A DNA stretch of 6,105 nt from Caryophanales bacterium UBA1423 (lineage in GTDB: Bacteria > Bacillota_I > Bacilli_A > RF39 > UBA660), in contig DBPJ01000006.1 of the NCBI GenBank assembly GCA_002304855.1, positions 18,892 to 24,996 of the forward strand, written 5' to 3'. Position numbers and translations under genes: made by a program. Below are positions 1 through 3,546 of the stretch, piece after piece; position 1 is the stretch's first letter, and each line of letters opens with the position of its first letter. The notes beneath the pieces are model-generated. The model searched no databases and had not been told where the DNA came from. It worked only from the letters and a program-made list of their open reading frames with translations.

Positions 1-170
1 GTTTGAACCTCAAACATTGAATAACCAAAAAAATCAGTATAGTCATTACCGAGAATCTTACTTTGGACTCCAGTATATACTGAAACCAACAAAATAAAGC
101 CACATATGAAAATCAACACATCCAGCATAATATTTATATATTTTTCAATCTTCTTTTTCTTTGACTTCAT
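1..170 (-). CDS. Signal peptidase I, SipW/ER-type, N-terminal part (runs off left edge)
   Basis: Reading the minus strand from the ATG at 170-168 gives 56 open codons with no stop before the window edge. The product starts with a lysine-rich cytoplasmic stretch (MKSKKKKIEKY), followed by one membrane segment at about residues 14-32 (LDVLIFICGFILLVSVY). It then reaches FFGYSMFEVQT at the edge. In SipW-type signal peptidases the wording 'GYS-F-V-TGSM' leads straight into the box B catalytic serine, which would lie just outside the window. A Shine-Dalgarno AAGGA at 176-180, 5 nt before the ATG, supports this start. By family knowledge the enzyme would cleave signal peptides on the outer membrane face, including those of TasA/camelysin-type proteins like the one encoded at 2984-3535. 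The active site, length and stop codon cannot be seen. The family call rests on membrane topology plus the pre-box-B motif, so it is likely but not certain. Confidence 0.72.
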   Translation of the reverse strand, partial: MKSKKKKIEKYINIMLDVLIFICGFILLVSVYTGVQSKILGNDYTDFFGYSMFEVQ

Positions 171-202
171 AGTTATCCTTCCCGTATTCTATACTTGTTG
201 AG

Positions 203-242
203 ATTATAGTCTATACATATAAGATTTTATCATATTCGACAA
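203..242 (-). promoter_or_regulatory. Possible promoter region for the left-edge signal peptidase gene
   Basis: On the minus strand there is a perfect -10 hexamer TATAAT at 208-203 without a good -35 at normal spacing. There is also a TTGTCG (-35-like, 242-237) placed 17 nt from TATGTA (219-214). Either could drive the gene starting at 170. Neither is complete, so the exact start site is open. Confidence 0.3.
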
Positions 243-292
243 TTATTTACAATAATAAGGCCTTCCCTTTTTAAGAAAATAAAAATATTAAT

Positions 293-325
293 AAACCCTT
301 TTACCAAAAGTAGGAAAAAGGGATT
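293..325. repeat. Imperfect inverted repeat in the divergent intergenic region
   Basis: CCCTTTT (296-302) pairs with AAAAGGG (316-322), extended inwards past an A·A mismatch by CC/GG (304-305 with 313-314) and outwards by two A-T pairs, leaving a 7-nt loop. A second CCCTTTTT at 264-271 could pair with the same right arm, so two alternative folds exist. It lies between the two candidate promoters, with no gene end on either side that needs a terminator. Its role is unknown: operator, part of an unseen small RNA, or chance in AT-rich DNA. Confidence 0.3.
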
Positions 326-338
326 TTAACGCTTCAAA

Positions 339-367
339 TTGATAAAATTACCCATTTATGATATCAT
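339..367 (+). promoter_or_regulatory. Sigma-A-like promoter with extended -10 for the NAGPA-domain gene
   Basis: The -35 is TTGATA (339-344), followed by a 17-nt spacer and -10 TATCAT (362-367). The -10 is preceded by TG in the extended -10 position (359-360). The predicted start of transcription near 374 leaves a leader of about 20 nt that holds the ribosome binding site. The -10 sits inside the 10-bp palindrome ATGATATCAT, which might also serve as a protein-binding site. Confidence 0.6.
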
Positions 368-378
368 TTAAGTATCGT

Positions 379-383
379 AGGGG
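379..383 (+). promoter_or_regulatory. Ribosome binding site AGGGG that favours the start at 393
   Basis: AGGGG ends 3 nt before an ATG at 387 but 9 nt before an in-frame ATG at 393. The second spacing is normal and the first is too short. The start at 393 also gives the usual MKKL-type N-terminus, so I take 393 as the start. Confidence 0.65.
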
Positions 384-392
384 AAGATGTTC

Positions 393-1391
393 ATGAAAAA
401 ATTAGATAAACTAACGACCATATTACTTATTTTTAATATTTTAATGGGCCTAAGTATGTTTATTTTATATGGTCCTTTTCCCTTCTTTCGTGATTTTTGG
501 ATTACCTCAGCGATGACTACCCGTAGTCATCAATATTTGGCATATATCCTATATGATGATAAAACGATTAGAGAAGTCATGGCTAATAATACGATCATTG
601 AAGTCAACGAAGCACCTAACACTTCATTAATCAATAAAAAAGAACCTATTAAAGTACTTGATCGATATGAACGACGAATCCTTGACAAAGATAAAGGAAA
701 TGATTTATATAAAGTTATCAATATTGAAGGTAGTGGTTATAAAGGGCATCTAGTAGCTATCTATGATCCATCAAAAATTAGTTTAGCTCTAACTAAATAT
801 CATGGTATAAAAGGCGAATTACTCACTGAATTTGCTAAAGCTAATAAGACTAAAGTAGCTATCAATGCTAGTGGTTTTAATGATTCAGATGGCTACGGAA
901 ATGGTGGCACACCAGCCGGTTCAATAGTTAAAGAGGGAAAATTAATTTATGAAGATAATAGACGCGAAATACAAGGCGGCGTTATTGGCTTTGACTATAA
1001 TAATAATTTAATTTTAACCAAAGAAAATATGCGTACTGCTTTAACTAAATATAATTTAAGAGATGCCGTTGAATTTGGACCATTCCTAATTGTCAATGGC
1101 AAACCATCTTTTATTAAAGGTAATGGCGGATGGGGCCTTGCCCCACGTACCGCTATTGGTCAACGAAGTGATGGCATCGTCTTATTTTTAATTATCGATG
1201 GCCGTCAAACAGGTCACAGTATAGGGGCTGACATGGTTGAAATGACACGTATCATGACTAATTATAAAGCAATTAATGCTGCTAATTTAGATGGTGGAGC
1301 TTCTACTAGTTTAGTAGTGAATGAAGTATTAGTAAATAAACCCTTTATGGGTCAACGACCATTACCAAACGCTTGGATTGTTACTGAATAA
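393..1391 (+). CDS. Membrane-anchored phosphodiester glycosidase family protein (NAGPA domain)
   Basis: This 332-residue protein starts MKKLDKL and has one membrane segment at about residues 7-27. A short variable region follows, then a NAGPA-type domain (PF09992 family) from about residue 115 to the end. Family signatures seen in order are VAINASGF (155-162) with a following GNGGTPAGS, the block EFGPFLIVNGKP (227-238), APRTAIGQ (250-257), DGRQTGHS (269-276) and NLDGGASTS (298-306). The NLDGG-ST and RTAIG blocks are the most conserved parts of the family. Family members include mammalian uncovering enzyme and many bacterial proteins annotated as exopolysaccharide-related. By family they hydrolyse or otherwise act on sugar phosphodiesters, here outside the membrane. 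The true substrate is unknown. The gene is alone on its strand, with its own promoter and a terminator right after the stop. The length is complete for a single-domain anchored member. An ATG at 387 is possible but badly spaced from the ribosome binding site. Confidence 0.92.
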   Translation: MKKLDKLTTILLIFNILMGLSMFILYGPFPFFRDFWITSAMTTRSHQYLAYILYDDKTIREVMANNTIIEVNEAPNTSLINKKEPIKVLDRYERRILDKDKGNDLYKVINIEGSGYKGHLVAIYDPSKISLALTKYHGIKGELLTEFAKANKTKVAINASGFNDSDGYGNGGTPAGSIVKEGKLIYEDNRREIQGGVIGFDYNNNLILTKENMRTALTKYNLRDAVEFGPFLIVNGKPSFIKGNGGWGLAPRTAIGQRSDGIVLFLIIDGRQTGHSIGADMVEMTRIMTNYKAINAANLDGGASTSLVVNEVLVNKPFMGQRPLPNAWIVTE

Positions 1392-1404
1392 CATTTTATT
1401 GCCC

Positions 1405-1440
1405 AAATAAAAAGGACGCATTTATGTGTCCTTTTGTTTT
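1405..1440. terminator. Bidirectional intrinsic terminator between convergent genes
   Basis: An 11-bp stem (1410-1420 with 1425-1435, one G·T pair, four consecutive G-C/A-T pairs at its centre) closes a TTTA loop. On the plus strand it runs into TTTTGTTTT, and on the minus strand into TTTTTATTT. It lies 18 nt after the stop at 1391 and 12 nt after the minus-strand stop at 1448, so it can end both transcripts. Confidence 0.88.
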
Positions 1441-1447
1441 GCTTATT

Positions 1448-2008
1448 TTATCCTGTCACACTAGGTGCACTAGCAATTTCATCATCTTCTTTACCATACT
1501 TAATTTCAATAATTAAAGCATATAACTCATAAATAAATATTAGGAAGCATGGAACCAGAATGATAAACAAGAAACCCCATTTAGATAATATGATTGCCAA
1601 ATAAGTACCTATTTTATTATAAACTTTAGTAGCTTGACCAATTACATATTGTATTGAATAAGTGGCACCATTTTCAAACGAAACTTCCTTAGTTTCAAGA
1701 TCAACATCGCCAACAACCCCTAAATCAATATTGACAACTTTTCGATCGGTTACTTGATAAACAAATATTTCATCGCCGACCTTAATATCCCTTATATCTT
1801 TTCCTTCAATTATAACTAAGTCACCTTTTTTATATTTCTCAGAAGCAATATCACGTTTAATTAAAATCAAGGAAGTGTTATCAAATTGCGGGACCCCATA
1901 ATTATTATAATTTAATAATAACAATGACATGGCTATAGCAAAGCTAAAGAAAATCGCTCCTAGGATACCTATCAAAATATTTCTAATAATTCCTATTATC
2001 TTCTTCAT
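1448..2008 (-). CDS. SipW-like signal peptidase homologue, probably catalytically degenerate
   Basis: This 186-residue protein has the signal peptidase I layout of the SipW/ER type. A membrane segment spans about 11-33, an outer beta-rich domain follows, and a second membrane segment spans about 136-169. The retained landmarks are KKGDLVII (60-67), DIKVGDEIFVY (74-84, the usual 'IKVGDVI-F' strand) and VIGQATKVYNKIGTYL (122-137), which matches 'VIGKV---IPYIGY'. The catalytic SGSM-P motif is missing: eight residues before the GD at 62-63, where the serine should be, is Ile54. The box D THR-V reads TDRKV (87-91), so His is replaced by Asp, and the whole protein has no histidine. Ser46 (NTSL) and Ser56 are present but at non-canonical spacing. 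A good ribosome binding site (AGGTGG, 2018-2013) precedes the ATG. It is the last gene of the minus-strand cluster, behind a TasA-like gene. Fold assignment is likely. Loss of protease activity is inferred, and a shifted active site is possible. Confidence 0.72.
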   Translation of the reverse strand: MKKIIGIIRNILIGILGAIFFSFAIAMSLLLLNYNNYGVPQFDNTSLILIKRDIASEKYKKGDLVIIEGKDIRDIKVGDEIFVYQVTDRKVVNIDLGVVGDVDLETKEVSFENGATYSIQYVIGQATKVYNKIGTYLAIILSKWGFLFIILVPCFLIFIYELYALIIEIKYGKEDDEIASAPSVTG

Positions 2009-2024
2009 TATACCACCTACCTAT

Positions 2025-2053
2025 ATGATAACATAAAAATATTTTCATAGCAA
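2025..2053 (-). promoter_or_regulatory. Possible internal promoter ahead of the SipW-like gene
   Basis: In the 66-bp gap between the 302-residue gene and the SipW-like gene, the minus strand reads TTGCTA (2053-2048), a 17-nt spacer, then TATCAT (2030-2025) with the extended TG in front. The -10 element is the same as that of the plus-strand gene at 393. Transcription would start close to the AGGTAGGTGG ribosome binding region, giving a very short leader, which lowers confidence. Confidence 0.4.
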
Positions 2054-2074
2054 TAAAATTGACAGCTACTTTTG

Positions 2075-2983
2075 TTAACAACCATCATCTTCGTCAACTG
2101 AAAACTCAGTTACATCAAAAATTTGCTCAAAATCTCGTTTATAAAAAATATAACTTAAACTATTTTTAGCATTGAGATTAAATCTAATCTCATTAATATA
2201 GCCATTACTATCAATTGAATAATCGCTAAATTCATCACCATTAGCATTAATTAATAATTTACTAGCATCCCAACTAATTTTTAAACATTTGTTAGTACTA
2301 TGTGAATTAGTAATAATCAGACGATCATAATTTTGATAATTCTTATATTCCATGGCAATTTTACCACCATCTACTTCCCCTTTATGAAGCGAAAAAGTAC
2401 CAGCTAAAGTTTTACGATAAGGAGCAGTACTAATAACACTAATTCTAACTACTACATCTAATAATTCATATTCTTCATCAGTAACAATTATATCAAAATA
2501 AAGGTCCTGTATTGCTTCCTGATGCTCCCATTTATAACCTCGTAGTTCACATTCAGTTTTATTAAACGAACTGACCTCAACACCATCACCAGTATCATTG
2601 ACACAAGCCTCAAAGTTTGATAAAACACCCTCTAATTCATTTGAACTAGTACCATTAAGTTGACATTCGGCATACGATGAAGCTTCCCCTTCAATAGTAC
2701 AAACTACTCTATAATTTATATCATAAGTAGTTACTACTGCTTGATTGAGACTATTTTTAATATTAAAGTGAACACTACTACCATCCCATACATTATCGAC
2801 ATTTTTAACAACATTTGTTCCTAAATAATCACTACTAAAATAAAAGCCTTTAGATACTAAATAATAATCCCAAATCGTATTAGCAACATACCTAGCTAAG
2901 GTAAAAGTATAATAGATTAGGATAACACTAATAATTACTACGATTAATAGTAAAAATATATTTTTTCGCAATTTTTTTATCAT
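2075..2983 (-). CDS. Membrane-anchored Cys-containing surface protein, SipW-cluster associated, function unknown
   Basis: This 302-residue protein starts MIKKLRKN with a strong membrane segment at about 9-28. It runs straight into LARYVANTIWDYYLVSKGFYFSSDYL-type sequence (29-54), with no obvious signal peptidase cleavage site. The rest looks beta-rich, for example YDINYRVVC (87-95), LYFDIIVT (161-168) and VVVRISVIS (177-185). It has six cysteines (95, 107, 127, 145, 233 and the very last residue 302), all predicted to be outside the cell. A Cys-containing insert at about 124-153 includes CVNDTGDGVE and NKTECELRGYKW. The ARYV then GFYFSSD arrangement recalls the 'AKYV...A-F' start of SipW-tagged camelysin-like proteins, but this is a loose likeness. 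The ATG follows directly after the TAG of the upstream gene, and its AGGAGG lies inside that gene, so the two are probably translationally coupled. I do not recognise a named family. A role as partner or subunit of the TasA-like protein is inference. Confidence 0.8.
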   Translation of the reverse strand: MIKKLRKNIFLLLIVVIISVILIYYTFTLARYVANTIWDYYLVSKGFYFSSDYLGTNVVKNVDNVWDGSSVHFNIKNSLNQAVVTTYDINYRVVCTIEGEASSYAECQLNGTSSNELEGVLSNFEACVNDTGDGVEVSSFNKTECELRGYKWEHQEAIQDLYFDIIVTDEEYELLDVVVRISVISTAPYRKTLAGTFSLHKGEVDGGKIAMEYKNYQNYDRLIITNSHSTNKCLKISWDASKLLINANGDEFSDYSIDSNGYINEIRFNLNAKNSLSYIFYKRDFEQIFDVTEFSVDEDDGC

Positions 2984-2997
2984 CTAATCCCCCTCCT
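2984..2997 (-). promoter_or_regulatory. AGGAGG ribosome binding site inside the upstream gene's last codons
   Basis: On the minus strand AGGAGG (2997-2992) lies 8 nt before the ATG at 2983, within the final codons of the TasA-like gene, whose TAG (2986-2984) abuts the ATG. This strongly fixes the start of the 302-residue protein and points to coupled translation of the pair. Confidence 0.85.
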
Positions 2998-3535
2998 CTA
3001 CCTTCTGCCAACTCTTTATTTCAATATTAATAAAATCTACTAAATTCGCATACATTTCATCATTATATTCATTAGGAAATTCAAGACGAAGCACATAATT
3101 ATCAAGTTCTTCAGCTGTATAGCCCATCATCTGAATAGGAGTATTACATATCAATTCATTTTGTTCATTGCGGGTATAACTTTCATCACAAGTCAATATC
3201 CATTCTCTATCTTCACCATTTAATTTATAAAGTTCAATACTTAATGGTACTAAATGATAAGTCGTAAGCGTCATTTGATACTCAACTAAAACATCACTTA
3301 AACTACCCGTATTACTGTTACTGACCGCAAAGAAATAATCTTTAATATCACCTGGATTTAAATCAACTAAAGATAACTCTAATTGGTCTAAATTTTCAGC
3401 ATTAAAAATAAATTTAGCAATATTTTGATCATTAGCATTCAAAATAACATTTGAATGAAAAATAGAATACGTTATCCCCGAACAAAATATTAATGATCCT
3501 ACTATTAACAATATTATATAAATTCTACGCTTCAT
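2984..3535 (-). CDS. TasA/camelysin-like SipW-dependent surface protein
   Basis: This 183-residue protein begins MKRRIYIILLIVGSLIFCSG, a signal or anchor segment, then ITYSIFHSNV and NIAKFIFNAENL. That pattern (Thr-Tyr-x-x-Phe, a gap, then an A-F strand) is typical of the SipW-type N-terminal tag of TasA/camelysin proteins. LVDLNPGDIKDYFFAVSN (56-73) matches the 'L-PGD-K-Y-F-V-N' strand of the same family, and the remainder is beta-rich. Two outer cysteines (116, 130) could form a disulfide. In Bacillus such proteins are cleaved by SipW and build matrix fibres or act as surface metalloprotease-like proteins; which applies here is unknown. AGGGGG (3548-3543), overlapping the upstream stop codon, sits 7 nt before the ATG. 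The upstream gene ends 11 nt away, so the two are surely co-transcribed. The C-terminal VEEGD is encoded by the ribosome binding site of the next gene. Confidence 0.78.
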   Translation of the reverse strand: MKRRIYIILLIVGSLIFCSGITYSIFHSNVILNANDQNIAKFIFNAENLDQLELSLVDLNPGDIKDYFFAVSNSNTGSLSDVLVEYQMTLTTYHLVPLSIELYKLNGEDREWILTCDESYTRNEQNELICNTPIQMMGYTAEELDNYVLRLEFPNEYNDEMYANLVDFINIEIKSWQKVEEGD

Positions 3536-3546
3536 CTTATTGCCCC

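Noticed and set aside
387..389. ATG at 387 as the start of the glycosidase gene
   Set aside because: Only 3 nt separate it from the AGGGG ribosome binding site; the ATG at 393 has 9 nt. It cannot be fully excluded.
530..721. 63-codon open frame on the minus strand
   Set aside because: It lies wholly inside the well-supported glycosidase gene on the other strand, has no ribosome binding site and no recognisable product.
2009..2074. Terminator between the 302-residue gene and the SipW-like gene
   Set aside because: Only a 4-bp TAGC/GCTA repeat is present, without a T-run, so it is too weak to be a terminator.
3476..3490. Lipobox at Cys18 of the 183-residue protein
   Set aside because: The residues before the Cys are L-I-F, so the -1 position is Phe instead of Gly/Ala/Ser. 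The SipW-type tag explains the N-terminus better.
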